DNA from: Bacteroidetes bacterium RIFCSPLOWO2_12_FULL_35_15
GTDB taxonomy: Bacteria; Bacteroidota; Bacteroidia; 2-12-FULL-35-15
Assembly: GCA_001769385.1 (NCBI GenBank)
Contig: MEPB01000038.1
Coordinates: forward strand, 1-64,000
Direction: 5' to 3'
Length of the DNA: 64,000 nt
The position numbers were made by a program, and so were the translations under genes. This document shows positions 7,153-16,554 of the stretch, in pieces; the stretch's first letter is position 1; the number at the start of each line of letters is the position of its first letter. The notes below the pieces were generated by a model, which saw nothing but the letters and a program-made list of their open reading frames with translations, was not told the origin of the DNA and ran no database searches.

Positions 7153-8487
7153 ATGAAGTTGTTCAATAAACTTATACTATTCATAATTGTTTCAATTGTT
7201 TTGCTTTGTTCTTCAAACATTCAGTGGAGCAAGAATAACTGGAAGAGTATTATTGGAGCAGATGGTAAAGGATATTACGCATATCTTCCGGCAACTTTTA
7301 TTTATCATGATCTGAATTTTTCTTTTTTTGACTCGATTGAAAAAAAATATCCGAATCCAAATACCTATTATGATTACCGGATCAATCAGAATGGAAAAGT
7401 AGCCGACAAATATTTTTCAGGAACAGCATTGGCTATGATGCCTTTCTTTTTTATGGCTCATAGTATTTCAAAGGCATTTGGTTTGGATGCAGATGGTTAT
7501 TCTAAAATTTATTTTATTTTTATAAATCTGTCCGGTATTTTTTACTTATTTATTGGGTTGTTTTATCTGAAAAAGATCTTTATACAATACAAAGCTTCGG
7601 ATGGACTGATCAGCTTTTTGTTAATTGCTATTACATTTGGGACCAATTTGTTTTATTATTCGGTGAAGGAGCCCTCCATGTCGCATGTTTATTCATTTGC
7701 CTTTATAACTCTTTTTATTTATTCCTTGCATAATTATTTTATTTTACCAGGCAAACGAACAGTTTTTGTTTTGGCTGTACTACTTGGTATTATTGTTTTA
7801 ATCAGGCCGGTTAATGGGATCGTGATTTTGATAGCACCGTTTATAGCAGGAGATAAAAACAAATTTTCAGTTGGATTGCAATTTTTAAAACAGCAGTTGA
7901 TCACTACTGTTGGTGCTTCTTTTTTGTTTCTAGCTATTATATCTATTCAGTTGGTTATTTATAAAATTCAGACAGGAAGTTTTTGGATCGATTCCTATGG
8001 TAGCGAAAAGTTTAATTGGTTAGACCCTCATCCGATAGATTTTTTAATAAGTTATAAAAAAGGTTTTTTTCTGTATACACCGCTTGCAATGATTGCTTTA
8101 TTAGGTTTGGTTCAATTGTTCAAGAAGAGCAAATTTCAATTTTATTCCTTGCTAACATTTTTAACTATCCTGCTATATGTTTTATCATCCTGGTGGAACT
8201 GGTGGTATGGTGGAAGCTTCAGCTCAAGAGTGTGTGTGGAGTATTACGCAATTTTAGGGTTGTTGCTCTATTATACGTATGACTTTTTAAGAGCAAAATG
8301 GAGTAAGATCATTTTTTCTTCGGCAATAATTCTTCTCATAGCTGTTTGTCAGATACAGACCTATCAATACAGATATTATTTTATCCATTGGGAAAAAATG
8401 GATAAAGAACATTATTGGAATGTTTTTCTAAGAATTGATCTGTTAAATAAACAAAATCCGAATGCAGATCTGTTGAACGAACTATAA
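7153..8487 (+). CDS. Polytopic membrane protein, possible GT-C glycosyltransferase
   Basis: A 444-residue protein with roughly ten hydrophobic segments. The first extracytoplasmic loop after segment 1 is long and contains the acidic-aromatic stretch GADGKGYYAYLPATFIYHD (about 36-54). Such a loop with an Asp pair is typical of dolichyl-phosphate-mannose-type (GT-C) glycosyltransferases. Other parts (IIVLIRPVNGI, and the aromatic SSWWNWWYGGSFSSR) also recall mannosyltransferase-like proteins. No direct substrate evidence exists. It overlaps the convergent mazG gene by 6 bases. The membrane topology is clear, the catalytic role is an inference. Confidence 0.62.
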   Translation: MKLFNKLILFIIVSIVLLCSSNIQWSKNNWKSIIGADGKGYYAYLPATFIYHDLNFSFFDSIEKKYPNPNTYYDYRINQNGKVADKYFSGTALAMMPFFFMAHSISKAFGLDADGYSKIYFIFINLSGIFYLFIGLFYLKKIFIQYKASDGLISFLLIAITFGTNLFYYSVKEPSMSHVYSFAFITLFIYSLHNYFILPGKRTVFVLAVLLGIIVLIRPVNGIVILIAPFIAGDKNKFSVGLQFLKQQLITTVGASFLFLAIISIQLVIYKIQTGSFWIDSYGSEKFNWLDPHPIDFLISYKKGFFLYTPLAMIALLGLVQLFKKSKFQFYSLLTFLTILLYVLSSWWNWWYGGSFSSRVCVEYYAILGLLLYYTYDFLRAKWSKIIFSSAIILLIAVCQIQTYQYRYYFIHWEKMDKEHYWNVFLRIDLLNKQNPNADLLNEL

Positions 8488-9249
8488 CTCTTTTGCTTTA
8501 TTCCAATACACATCCATTTCAGCTAATGTCATGTCGCTTAATTGTTTCCCCATTTTGTTAGCTTCAACTTCTAAATACTGGAATCGTTTGATGAATTTTT
8601 TATTCGTTTTTTCTAAGGCATCTTCCGGGTTAATTTCTAAAAACCGTGCAAAATTTATGAGGGAAAATAGTACATCCCCGAATTCAGATTCAATTTTTTC
8701 TTTTGAAGAATTTGTTTCGATCTCGTGATTTAGTTCATTAATTTCTTCCTGCACTTTTCCCCATACTTGTCCCTGGTGTTCCCAGTCAAAACCCACAGCA
8801 CGTGCTTTTTCCTGAATACGAGAAGCTTTTACCAAGGAGGGTAAAGAAGCAGGGACACCACCCAAAACTGATTTATTTCCTTCTTTTAATTTTAATTTTT
8901 CCCAATTCTCTTTCACCTGTTGTTCATTTTCCACTTTAACATCTCCATAAATATGCGGGTGGCGATGTATTAATTTTTCACAGAGTGAATTGATCACATC
9001 CGCAATGTTAAAATCATTGGTTTCAGAAGCAATTCGCGCATAAAAAACAATATGCAGGAGAATGTCACCTAACTCTTTTTTAATATTCTGGGTATCTTTT
9101 TCTAGGATAGCATCAGCAAGTTCATAAGTTTCCTCAATGGTCAAATGGCGCAAACTTTCAATCGTTTGCTTTTTATCCCAGGGACATTGTTCTCTTAATT
9201 CGTCCATTATGGTTAATAAGCGTTCAAATGCTTTTAATTTTTCTTCCAT
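8482..9249 (-). CDS. mazG: Nucleoside triphosphate pyrophosphohydrolase MazG
   Basis: A 255-residue cytosolic enzyme that hydrolyses (d)NTPs to NMP and pyrophosphate, a housecleaning and stress function. Two tandem MazG domains are present. The first has CPWDKKQT (22-29), E39/E40/E43 in TIEETYELADAI and the KELGDILLH metal motif. The second has EINELNHEI and ESEFGDVLFSLINFARF. Length is normal. The gene overlaps the end of the membrane protein gene convergently and is probably transcribed alone. Confidence 0.95.
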   Translation of the reverse strand: MEEKLKAFERLLTIMDELREQCPWDKKQTIESLRHLTIEETYELADAILEKDTQNIKKELGDILLHIVFYARIASETNDFNIADVINSLCEKLIHRHPHIYGDVKVENEQQVKENWEKLKLKEGNKSVLGGVPASLPSLVKASRIQEKARAVGFDWEHQGQVWGKVQEEINELNHEIETNSSKEKIESEFGDVLFSLINFARFLEINPEDALEKTNKKFIKRFQYLEVEANKMGKQLSDMTLAEMDVYWNKAKEL

Positions 9250-9370
9250 ATCATCAATTCTATTTTAAATAAAAAATTAAGGGTAAAATCAATTTTTGTT
9301 CTGATAATATTTCAAAACCCATTCTTCACAAATGTAATTTTTCCCATAGAAATATAGCACATAAAGCCAA

Positions 9371-9387
9371 TAATTTTGATAATTTTG
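9371..9387 (+). promoter_or_regulatory. Tandem -7 boxes TAATTTTG
   Basis: Two TAATTTTG boxes, both matching TAnnTTTG, lie at 9371-9378 and 9380-9387. They end 18 bases before the ATG at 9406. An upstream TTG at 9376 lies inside the first box and therefore cannot be the translation start, which supports 9406. Confidence 0.6.
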
Positions 9388-9405
9388 TATACTTTACAGA
9401 TCAGC

Positions 9406-10515
9406 ATGTTCAATCTTAAAAAACATTTTATTTTATCAATCATAGTTTGCCTGTTTTTTCCTTCCATTCAGGAGGCGCAAAACACACCAACCCGTGATTT
9501 TGTGATTTCTGCACAGGGTCATTACGGGTATATTATGAGTCATCGAAATAATATGTCACATCTCATCAAAGGACATATTTATGGTGCAGAGCTAAATTAT
9601 ATTTTCAGAACTGACGGAACCAAACCCTGGCAACAAACTCACAATTATCCCGAAGTGGGTGTTTGTTTATTACACATGTATCTTGCAAATCCGGAGCAAC
9701 TAGGAACATTGGAGGCTATTTATCCTTATACAAATATCCGGTTGAATAAGCAAAACCGTACAATGAGTTTAAATTTACGATTGGCATTAGGTTTGGGATA
9801 TGCGACCAAATCTTTTGATCGAATCACGGATCATAAAAATAATGTACTCGGCTCTCGTTTTAACGCTTTTGTAAATATTCGCTTAAATACCGTTATTAAG
9901 CTTTCAGATTCCTGGAGAGTAGATGCCGGTGTGGGTTTGTCGCACGCCTCAAATGGTGCATTTAAAACACCAAATTTAGGACTGAATATGACAACCGTTA
10001 ATTTGGGTCTGGGATATGTGTTTGGGAATAAAACATTGAATTTGAAAAAGGATACCATTCCTCGCTGTGAAAAAAAGTGGCAACCATCAGTAATTGCTGT
10101 TTTTGGGATGAAAGAGTTGGAAAGTCCCGGTGGTATGGGGTATTTGGCTTACGGTCTGCAATTTAATGTTTATCGTACGTTAAACTATAAAAATAAAATT
10201 GGTGGAGGCCTTGAAGTAGCTTATAATAATGCAACAATCCAGCGATGGGCCGATGATGATGCGAATTATCAACCGGTTTTTGGTGATATTCTTCAGGCGG
10301 GTGCAAAATTTTCTTATTCATTTAATATGCATCGATTGTCTTTACCTATTGATTTTGGTGTTTATTTTTATAAAAAACAACACGTAAACGGAATCTTTTT
10401 TCATCGGATCGGATTAAGATATATGGTAACAAAACATATTATTGCAAATGTTACATTGCTTACACATTGGGCTAAAGCTGATTATTTTGAATGGGGACTT
10501 GGGTATCAATTTTAA
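9406..10515 (+). CDS. PagL-like acyloxyacyl hydrolase family outer-membrane protein
   Basis: A 369-residue exported beta-barrel protein. The ATG at 9406 is preferred because upstream in-frame codons lie inside the promoter; it gives a clean signal peptide (1-25, ending EAQ). The middle carries the lipid A 3-O-deacylase signature GLSHASNGAFKTPNLGLN, with H180 and S182 in the places of the catalytic His and Ser. The position of the third catalytic residue, a Glu in the Pseudomonas enzyme, is N194 here. The protein is much longer than classical PagL and ends with alternating strands and a terminal Phe, typical of outer-membrane insertion. It heads a run of plus-strand envelope genes. Lipid A deacylation is inferred from family only. 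Confidence 0.75.
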   Translation: MFNLKKHFILSIIVCLFFPSIQEAQNTPTRDFVISAQGHYGYIMSHRNNMSHLIKGHIYGAELNYIFRTDGTKPWQQTHNYPEVGVCLLHMYLANPEQLGTLEAIYPYTNIRLNKQNRTMSLNLRLALGLGYATKSFDRITDHKNNVLGSRFNAFVNIRLNTVIKLSDSWRVDAGVGLSHASNGAFKTPNLGLNMTTVNLGLGYVFGNKTLNLKKDTIPRCEKKWQPSVIAVFGMKELESPGGMGYLAYGLQFNVYRTLNYKNKIGGGLEVAYNNATIQRWADDDANYQPVFGDILQAGAKFSYSFNMHRLSLPIDFGVYFYKKQHVNGIFFHRIGLRYMVTKHIIANVTLLTHWAKADYFEWGLGYQF

Positions 10516-10527
10516 AAAATTAAAGCA

Positions 10528-11268
10528 ATGAATAAATTAGAACAACTAAAAATTACGCTTATTGTTTTTGCTGTTTTACTATTAACTTCTTGCAAAAAGG
10601 AAAATAGTTGTGATTGCTTTAAGCGGACCGGAAGCATTGTTAATGTTAATAGAGAGGTCAGTGGTTTTGATAAATTATTTGTGGAAGATAATTTGAATGT
10701 TTTTATCACCCAGGGATCAGTGTTTGAAGTGAAGATTGAATCTGGCGATAATTTAATTTCACTAATTAAAACAGAAGTAGTGGATGGCACTTTGTTTATT
10801 CGGAATAAGAACCGATGTAACTGGACCAGAAGCTATGATAAACCATTTAATGTTTATGTTACAATGCCGGTTTTAAATTTTTTGACTTCTGATGGAACCG
10901 GTAAAATCAGAAGTTTAAATACCATAACTACTCCTGATCTGGATATTCAAATAAAAAACTCAGGGGATATTGAGCTGGTTATAAATAATTCTAAAATCAC
11001 CTCACATATGCATGGCTCGGGTGATTTAACCCTGCATGGACACACCTCAGAACATGCCTGCGATATTGGCGGAACAGCATTTTTGAATTGTAAAGATCTG
11101 GTAACAAATTATACCTACCTTCATACATACACTACCGGGCTTTGTTATGTTACAACCAAAGCAACATTAGATTGCAGGATCGATCGGATTGGTGATGTTT
11201 ATTGTTATGGCGGCCCTGTGGTAGTTCAAAAAATTGAAAATGGAAAAGGTCAGTTGTATTTAAAATAA
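10528..11268 (+). CDS. GIN-domain (DUF2807) lipoprotein
   Basis: A 246-residue lipoprotein. The lipobox LLTSC places the acylated cysteine at residue 22. The rest fits the putative auto-transporter adhesin head GIN domain (DUF2807), a right-handed beta-solenoid: it starts NREVSGFDKLFVEDNLNVFI and has the characteristic TSDGTGKI and KNSGDIEL turns. Function of the family is not established; it is widespread in Bacteroidota envelopes. Only 12 bases separate it from the PagL-like gene, so the two are co-transcribed. Confidence 0.85.
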   Translation: MNKLEQLKITLIVFAVLLLTSCKKENSCDCFKRTGSIVNVNREVSGFDKLFVEDNLNVFITQGSVFEVKIESGDNLISLIKTEVVDGTLFIRNKNRCNWTRSYDKPFNVYVTMPVLNFLTSDGTGKIRSLNTITTPDLDIQIKNSGDIELVINNSKITSHMHGSGDLTLHGHTSEHACDIGGTAFLNCKDLVTNYTYLHTYTTGLCYVTTKATLDCRIDRIGDVYCYGGPVVVQKIENGKGQLYLK

Positions 11269-11332
11269 CTTGGCAGTTTCATCTGTTTTTAAAATATAAT
11301 TGGCTTGAGTTCTAAAAACAAAAAATTAATAA

Positions 11333-13192
11333 ATGATTTATCGAAAAATTAAAATACATTATTTATTAAGGCTTGTTATTTTTTGGATACTATACTTTGC
11401 TGTATTCAGGATACTTTTCATAATGTATCATCATATTAAGATCCCTGATGGAGAACATTCTGAAACCGTTTTGAGTTTGTTTTACGGCTTGCGTCTTGAT
11501 TTATCAGCTGCATGTGCAGCAATTGTGCTCTCCTATTTTTTATGGTCATTTCAACAATTTTTTAAAAGCCGGTTTATTCACCGTGTTAACCTGGTCATCA
11601 ATATTGGATTAATTTCTATTGTCACTGTATTAAGTATTGCTAATATAAAAATGTATGGAGAGTGGGGTACTCAAATAAGTGCACGGGCATTGAGTTATTT
11701 GTTATATCCAAAAGAAGTGCTAACATTTATTTCATTCTGGTCCGTTTTGATTTTTCTTGCTTTTTGCGGACTATTCGTTTATTTCGGGATAAAAACATAT
11801 CGCAGTTATATCACTAATTTTTCTTATCCGATCGAAAATAAAAAAATCAGGGCAGCCCAACTATTTTGTATTCCTTTTTTGTTGGTTATTGGATTAAGAG
11901 GAGGCTTGCAGCTTGCACCTGTTAACGAAAGTGCAGCCTATTATTCCGGATTGCAAATAAATAATCACATTGCCACTAATAACATGTGGTTTTTAGCGCA
12001 CAGTATTCTGGATGCAAACGATACAAAAAATCCATATATTTTTATGGAGGATAAAAATGCAAAGAAAACGACATCAGATCTGTTTGCACCTGCTACTAAA
12101 AAAACTAAATCAATTCTAAAAAATAATAAACCAAATATTGTATTTATTATTCTTGAAAGTTGGACTGCTGATATTATTAAATCTTTAGGTGCTGAAGAAA
12201 ATGTTACACCACATTTTGAAGAATTACGAAAGGATGGCTTATTATTTACACAAATGTATGGCAGCGGGTATCGAACTGAACAAGGCTTGGTATCTATATT
12301 TAGTGGCTTTCCGGCTCAGCCAAATAATTCAATAATTACAACTCCGAGTAAGGCGGAGCAGTTGCCATCCATTAATACGGATCTAGGAAAATTGGGCTAC
12401 CAATCATCTTTTTATTACGGGGGAGAAGTGGAATTTGCCAATATGAAATCGTATTTAATGGATTCTGATTTTGGAAAAATAATTGATAAGAATAATTTTG
12501 AAAAAGAGCAATTGAATAGTAAATGGGGCGCACATGATGAATTTGTATTTAAGAAACAATTGGAGGAATTAAAAAAGGAAAAAGAACCTTTTCTTTCTGT
12601 TGTTTTAACGTTAAGTACACACGAACCATTTGAGGTTCCGATGCAAACTCCTTTTGCCGGTGGCGAGGAGCCGGAGCGCTTTAAAAAAGCGGCTTATTAC
12701 ACCGATTATTGTTTGTTCAATTATTTTAATGAAGCAAAGAAACAACCATGGTATGCAAATACGATTTTTATCCTGGTTGCCGATCATGGTCATCGTTTAC
12801 CTATGAACAGGAATATGAATTTCCCCGAAGGCCGGAGAATCACAGCTCTGATAACAGGTGGAGCACTTGTCGATAGTTTACATGGAAAAACATTTGATAA
12901 GATATGCAACCAGAACGATTTAGCAGCAACTCTTTTATCACAACTTAATTTGCCTGCTGAAAATTATAAATGGAGTAAGGATGTGTTTAACGAAAACACC
13001 AAAGAATTTGCCTATTATTCAAATGAAAACTGTTTAGGTTGGGTTACTCCACAACAAAATATTGTTTATTCATATACTTCACAAACAGTAGAAGAGTTGC
13101 AAGCTAAAACGGAAACAAAATTAAATGAAACGATTTTAATCCAAGCAAAGGCATATCTTCAAACCCTTTATCAACAGTATTTAGATTATTAA
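11333..13192 (+). CDS. LTA-synthase-type sulfatase-fold membrane enzyme (first copy)
   Basis: A 619-residue inner-membrane protein: five membrane segments (about 8-200) followed by a periplasmic alkaline-phosphatase/sulfatase-fold domain. Catalytic elements are visible: E275 in FIILESW (metal), T314 in SGYRTEQGL as likely nucleophile, and VADHGHRLP near the end for metal binding. Family members transfer phospho-groups such as glycerol phosphate or phosphoethanolamine from phospholipids to surface glycans. Since a Gram-negative cell has no lipoteichoic acid, modification of lipid A, glycans or periplasmic glucans is more likely. Its stop is one base from the ATG of the T9SS plug-type gene, so the two are translationally coupled. 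Confidence 0.88.
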   Translation: MIYRKIKIHYLLRLVIFWILYFAVFRILFIMYHHIKIPDGEHSETVLSLFYGLRLDLSAACAAIVLSYFLWSFQQFFKSRFIHRVNLVINIGLISIVTVLSIANIKMYGEWGTQISARALSYLLYPKEVLTFISFWSVLIFLAFCGLFVYFGIKTYRSYITNFSYPIENKKIRAAQLFCIPFLLVIGLRGGLQLAPVNESAAYYSGLQINNHIATNNMWFLAHSILDANDTKNPYIFMEDKNAKKTTSDLFAPATKKTKSILKNNKPNIVFIILESWTADIIKSLGAEENVTPHFEELRKDGLLFTQMYGSGYRTEQGLVSIFSGFPAQPNNSIITTPSKAEQLPSINTDLGKLGYQSSFYYGGEVEFANMKSYLMDSDFGKIIDKNNFEKEQLNSKWGAHDEFVFKKQLEELKKEKEPFLSVVLTLSTHEPFEVPMQTPFAGGEEPERFKKAAYYTDYCLFNYFNEAKKQPWYANTIFILVADHGHRLPMNRNMNFPEGRRITALITGGALVDSLHGKTFDKICNQNDLAATLLSQLNLPAENYKWSKDVFNENTKEFAYYSNENCLGWVTPQQNIVYSYTSQTVEELQAKTETKLNETILIQAKAYLQTLYQQYLDY

Positions 13193-13193
13193 A

Positions 13194-14564
13194 ATGGGTA
13201 ACAAAAAAATTCTTTTTTTGTCGATATTAACGGTCACATTGTTGTTGTTGAATACCAATTGTTTCTCTCAAAAAAAGAAAAATTCCGGAGTATGGAAAGC
13301 TTTGTTAAATGCGACTCCAACAGATACAACTGCCGAAGATTATTATGGAAGTAATTCTATTCGATATGAAGATTATGTTTACAAAAAAAACATTAAAACC
13401 GTTCGGCTGCACGATGAAACTTTTGAATTATCGCAAGCAATTTTAAATCTGGATTCACAGGAAAAATTAAATTTGAGTTTTGATGATCTGGATGCGGATC
13501 TGAAAAATTATTCATATGCTATAATCCATTGCAATTCGAATTGGGAACCATCAGATCTAATGCCTGCAGAATATATAGAGGGTTTTCAGGAAAATACAAT
13601 TAATGATTATCGTTATTCATTTAACACACTTCAAAAGTTTACACATTACTCTGCCATTTTTCCGAATAGCACGATGCGGATAACAAAATCAGGGAACTAT
13701 ATTTTAAAAGTATTTGTTGATGGAAACCCTGAAAATATAGCTATCACAAAACGTTTTATGGTTTACCAGAATAAAATAATTATTCAATCGAAAGTGAGTG
13801 CAGCAAGCATTATAGCTGACCGAAATTATAAACAGGAAATTGATTTTATAATTAATCATAATGGTTATGAAATTAAAAATCCTTATGGAGATCTTAAAGT
13901 TGTGATTACACAAAATAGTCGCTGGGATAATGCGAAAACTAATTTAAAACCATTATTTGTGAAGGATGATGAGTTAGTGTATGATTATGATGAAGACAAT
14001 GTATTTCCGGGAGGAAATGAATTTAGGAATTTTGATATGAAGAGTATTCGTTATCATTCTGAGCGAATCTATAGTGTAAAAACGGATTCATTAGGTAATC
14101 ATGTTGATCTATATACAGATGAGAAACGTTCCTTTAAGCGGTATTACACCAATCCTGATATCAATGGAAATTATCTGATCAAAATTCAGGAAGGTACAAA
14201 TAGTGAAGTAGAAGCAGATTATTGTTTTGTACATTTTTTCTTGCCTTATGATGATGTGCTAACAGAAGGGAATTTATATGTATTTGGTGCTTTTAATGAC
14301 TGGAAGTGTACTCAGGAAAATTTAATGCATTACAATGAAAAACGTTTTGGGTATGAGTGTACCTTGTATTTAAAACAAGGTTATTATAATTATGAATATG
14401 TATTTTTAAAGGATGGCAGCACTGTTGCTGATGAAACTTTAATAGAAGGAACTCACTACGATACTGAAAATGATTATACAATTTATGTGTATCATCGCCA
14501 AAATGGCACATTTTACGAGCAGTTAATTGGCCTAAAACGATTGAATTCAATGAAAGATTATTAA
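13194..14564 (+). CDS. Type IX secretion system plug protein (DUF5103 family)
   Basis: A 456-residue exported protein with a signal peptide (about 1-24). The body matches the DUF5103 family: SYAIIHCNSNWEPSDLMPAE (about 103-122), the FNTLQKFTHYSAIFPN segment, and the FRNFDMKSIRYHSERI segment. A family member was found bound to the SprA translocon in Flavobacterium and named Plug; it closes the T9SS pore at the periplasmic or extracellular side. This fits the two T9SS cargo genes elsewhere in the window. The ATG lies one base after the sulfatase stop. Whether this copy is the functional Plug or a paralogue cannot be decided here. Confidence 0.85.
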   Translation: MGNKKILFLSILTVTLLLLNTNCFSQKKKNSGVWKALLNATPTDTTAEDYYGSNSIRYEDYVYKKNIKTVRLHDETFELSQAILNLDSQEKLNLSFDDLDADLKNYSYAIIHCNSNWEPSDLMPAEYIEGFQENTINDYRYSFNTLQKFTHYSAIFPNSTMRITKSGNYILKVFVDGNPENIAITKRFMVYQNKIIIQSKVSAASIIADRNYKQEIDFIINHNGYEIKNPYGDLKVVITQNSRWDNAKTNLKPLFVKDDELVYDYDEDNVFPGGNEFRNFDMKSIRYHSERIYSVKTDSLGNHVDLYTDEKRSFKRYYTNPDINGNYLIKIQEGTNSEVEADYCFVHFFLPYDDVLTEGNLYVFGAFNDWKCTQENLMHYNEKRFGYECTLYLKQGYYNYEYVFLKDGSTVADETLIEGTHYDTENDYTIYVYHRQNGTFYEQLIGLKRLNSMKDY

Positions 14565-14738
14565 CATTTTTCTGTCGAAATAATTTATTTCAATCCTTAA
14601 CATCGATTTTTAACCTATTAAGCTACTTCTATTGTTTTTTTGATAATTTTTATCATTTTTTTGGCTTAATACTTGTTCAAATAATAAATAAATTGTTTAA
14701 TATTGTAATAATTAAACCTGCATTCATAAAATAATGTC

Positions 14739-15134
14739 ATGGGAATTCAAGCCACTCAAGTAACACATGGAATAAAAATATCGGTTGAAACCAAGTTTCA
14801 AGCCGAACATTCTGTTGCAGATCATGGCCACTTTCTATTTTCTTACTTTATTACCATTGAAAACAACAGTGAATATACTGTTCAGTTGATCTCACGTCAT
14901 TGGGATATTTTTGATTCCAGTGCAGAACATAGTGAAGTGGATGGAGAAGGTGTAGTAGGAGAGAAGCCTGTTTTAGAACCCGGTGAGCGTTTTGAATATG
15001 AATCGGCTTGCAGTTTAACCTCTGATATTGGTAAAATGAAAGGGACCTATTTAATGGAACGTAAAATCGACAAAGCCCGTTTTTATGTTAATATTCCTGA
15101 ATTTGAACTGATTGTTCCTGTCAGATTGAATTAA
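14739..15134 (+). CDS. apaG: ApaG family protein
   Basis: A 131-residue ApaG (DUF525) protein, an immunoglobulin-like beta sandwich. Conserved blocks are visible in order: HGIKISVETKF, FSYFITIEN, LISRHWDIFDS, GEGVVGEKPVLEPGERFEY, and MKGTYLM. The family is linked to cobalt and magnesium resistance in enterobacteria; the biochemical role is unclear. It lies 174 bases after the plug gene and probably has its own promoter, although none was recognised. Full length. Confidence 0.95.
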   Translation: MGIQATQVTHGIKISVETKFQAEHSVADHGHFLFSYFITIENNSEYTVQLISRHWDIFDSSAEHSEVDGEGVVGEKPVLEPGERFEYESACSLTSDIGKMKGTYLMERKIDKARFYVNIPEFELIVPVRLN

Positions 15135-15296
15135 TTTCACACATAAAATTTCCGATAATTTTTTATTAAAAAATCCTCGCAGCCGCTTCGGGATCACTAT
15201 TTTTTGCCGCTGATTAGCAGGTTATGTTTTATATTTGAACTTCTGTTATCCTTGTCTTTGGTAATACATCTCTTTTTTAATCCGAGGCTACTTCTA

Positions 15297-15405
15297 ATGT
15301 TATACCAAAGATATTTATAAAATGGTCCAATGTGTGAAGTCCGTCAGAGTTTGTCGAAGACTGTGTGCAGGAATTTGTTGGACCAAAATATATTTGTAAT
15401 TGGTT
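15297..15405. repeat. Diverged family A foldback fragment
   Basis: TGGTCCAA (15323-15330) and TTGGACCA (15378-15385) face each other, and the 16-base stretch TTATAAAATGGTCCAA (15315-15330) is identical to 43769-43784, the end of a family A copy. The centre differs completely from other copies, so this is a decayed or related foldback unit. Confidence 0.55.
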
Positions 15406-15409
15406 TTCT

Positions 15410-15865
15410 TCAATAAGAATATTTTCGTCTCAACATTTTTGCCACTAATTTGTCAATCGGTAAAGTAAAATGATCTTCATTTAATTCAGTTAGGGATAAC
15501 CAGCGAAATGTTTGCGCATTCTCTTTTCGTTCATCAAAATCAAAAACTTTTTCTTTCGTATGTATTTCAAATTTTGAAACAGATTTTACCAAATAATAAA
15601 TACTAATAATTTGATGTTCCGGAATGTAAGCAGATTGTTGAAAAAAATCGGTAGTGTAAAAGTGTTCTATCACTTCAATTTCATTGTTGGTTTCTTCCAG
15701 GAACTCTCGTTTGATACACGCTATGGTTCCTTCACCAAACTCTAAACCTCCCCCTGGAAATTTAGTTATTTCAGTGCCTTTAATTATTTCATCCGTTATC
15801 AGAACCTGATTGTTTTCGTTAATTAAAATACCATAAACACGTATGTTGAATTGTTTTATTGCCAT
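15410..15865 (-). CDS. NUDIX hydrolase
   Basis: A 151-residue hydrolase of nucleoside-diphosphate-linked substrates. The Nudix box covers residues 39-61 (GGLEFGEGTIAC, then IKREFLEETNNEI), with E45, R53, E54, E57 and E58 in place. The usual Gly near the end of the box is Asn60. The domain fold is complete from KQFNIRVYGILIN to the C-terminal helix. Substrate is not predictable. The gene is alone, flanked by repeat fragments on both sides. Confidence 0.9.
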   Translation of the reverse strand: MAIKQFNIRVYGILINENNQVLITDEIIKGTEITKFPGGGLEFGEGTIACIKREFLEETNNEIEVIEHFYTTDFFQQSAYIPEHQIISIYYLVKSVSKFEIHTKEKVFDFDERKENAQTFRWLSLTELNEDHFTLPIDKLVAKMLRRKYSY

Positions 15866-15930
15866 GCTGCAAAGTTAATTGACATTGTGGAAATATTAAA
15901 ATATCTTTGGGTCTGAATTAAATGATAGTA

Positions 15931-16109
15931 TTAGAGCTGTTTAAATTTCTTAAAATAATTTTACTGTATTAAGGATGTCATTCCGACTACTTCGGCTTTG
16001 CTCAGTATAAACTCCGAGGAGGAATCTTTATATTTATTAGCACAATACCAAACGAGTAAAAAGATTTCTCCCTACAGTCGAAATGACAAAGAGATTTAAA
16101 CAGAGTGTT
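15931..16109. repeat. Family B-like repeat with REP core
   Basis: Ends TTAGAGCTGTTTAAATTT and GATTTAAACAGAGTGTTT are imperfect inverted repeats matching family B. The inside has GATGTCATTCCGAC and TCGAAATGACAAAGAG facing each other and a degenerate TTTGCTCAGTATAAACTCC core. The element at 61747-61905 is a related copy (both contain GAATCTTTATATTTA). Confidence 0.6.
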
Positions 16110-16136
16110 TTACTAAAATATAAATAGTCTCATAAC

Positions 16137-16535
16137 ATGAACAAAAATTTAATTTTCAAACTATCCTTCTTTGGTTTAGCAATGGCTTTTGCCACTGTTT
16201 ATATAATCCCTTCTACTATTGAACCGCTATGTTGGTTGCTCATTTTTATTATATGCGCTTACATTATTGCAAAAAAATGTAACAGCCATTATTTCCTGAA
16301 TGGTTTTATGGTATGTCTGATGAACGCTGTTTGGGTAACATCTGCCCATGTTTTACTATACAATGACTATATGGCAAACCATTTGGATGAGGCAGCATTG
16401 ATGTCTGAAATGCCATTGCCAACCCATCCACGATTAATGATGTTGATTACCGGACCTATAATCGGAATTATATCAGGTTTGGTTTTAGGTTTGTTTTCTT
16501 ATGTAGCAAGTAAGTTGTTCAAAAAAAAGAGTTAA
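16137..16535 (+). CDS. Small four-helix membrane protein, unknown
   Basis: A 132-residue hydrophobic protein with about four transmembrane segments: residues 8-26, 30-46, 50-76 and 98-124. Between the third and fourth lies a short hydrophilic loop (LYNDYMANHLDEAALMSEM), and the C-terminus is basic (KLFKKKS). I do not recognise the family. It stands alone downstream of a repeat and converges on mnmD with a 19-base gap. A transport or sensor role cannot be supported. Confidence 0.7.
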   Translation: MNKNLIFKLSFFGLAMAFATVYIIPSTIEPLCWLLIFIICAYIIAKKCNSHYFLNGFMVCLMNAVWVTSAHVLLYNDYMANHLDEAALMSEMPLPTHPRLMMLITGPIIGIISGLVLGLFSYVASKLFKKKS

Positions 16536-16554
16536 GATTTAACTCAATTTAATT

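Noticed and set aside
9376-9405. Longer N-terminus of the PagL-like protein from TTG 9376
   Set aside because: The TTG lies inside a TAATTTTG promoter box, and the ATG at 9406 gives a proper signal peptide.
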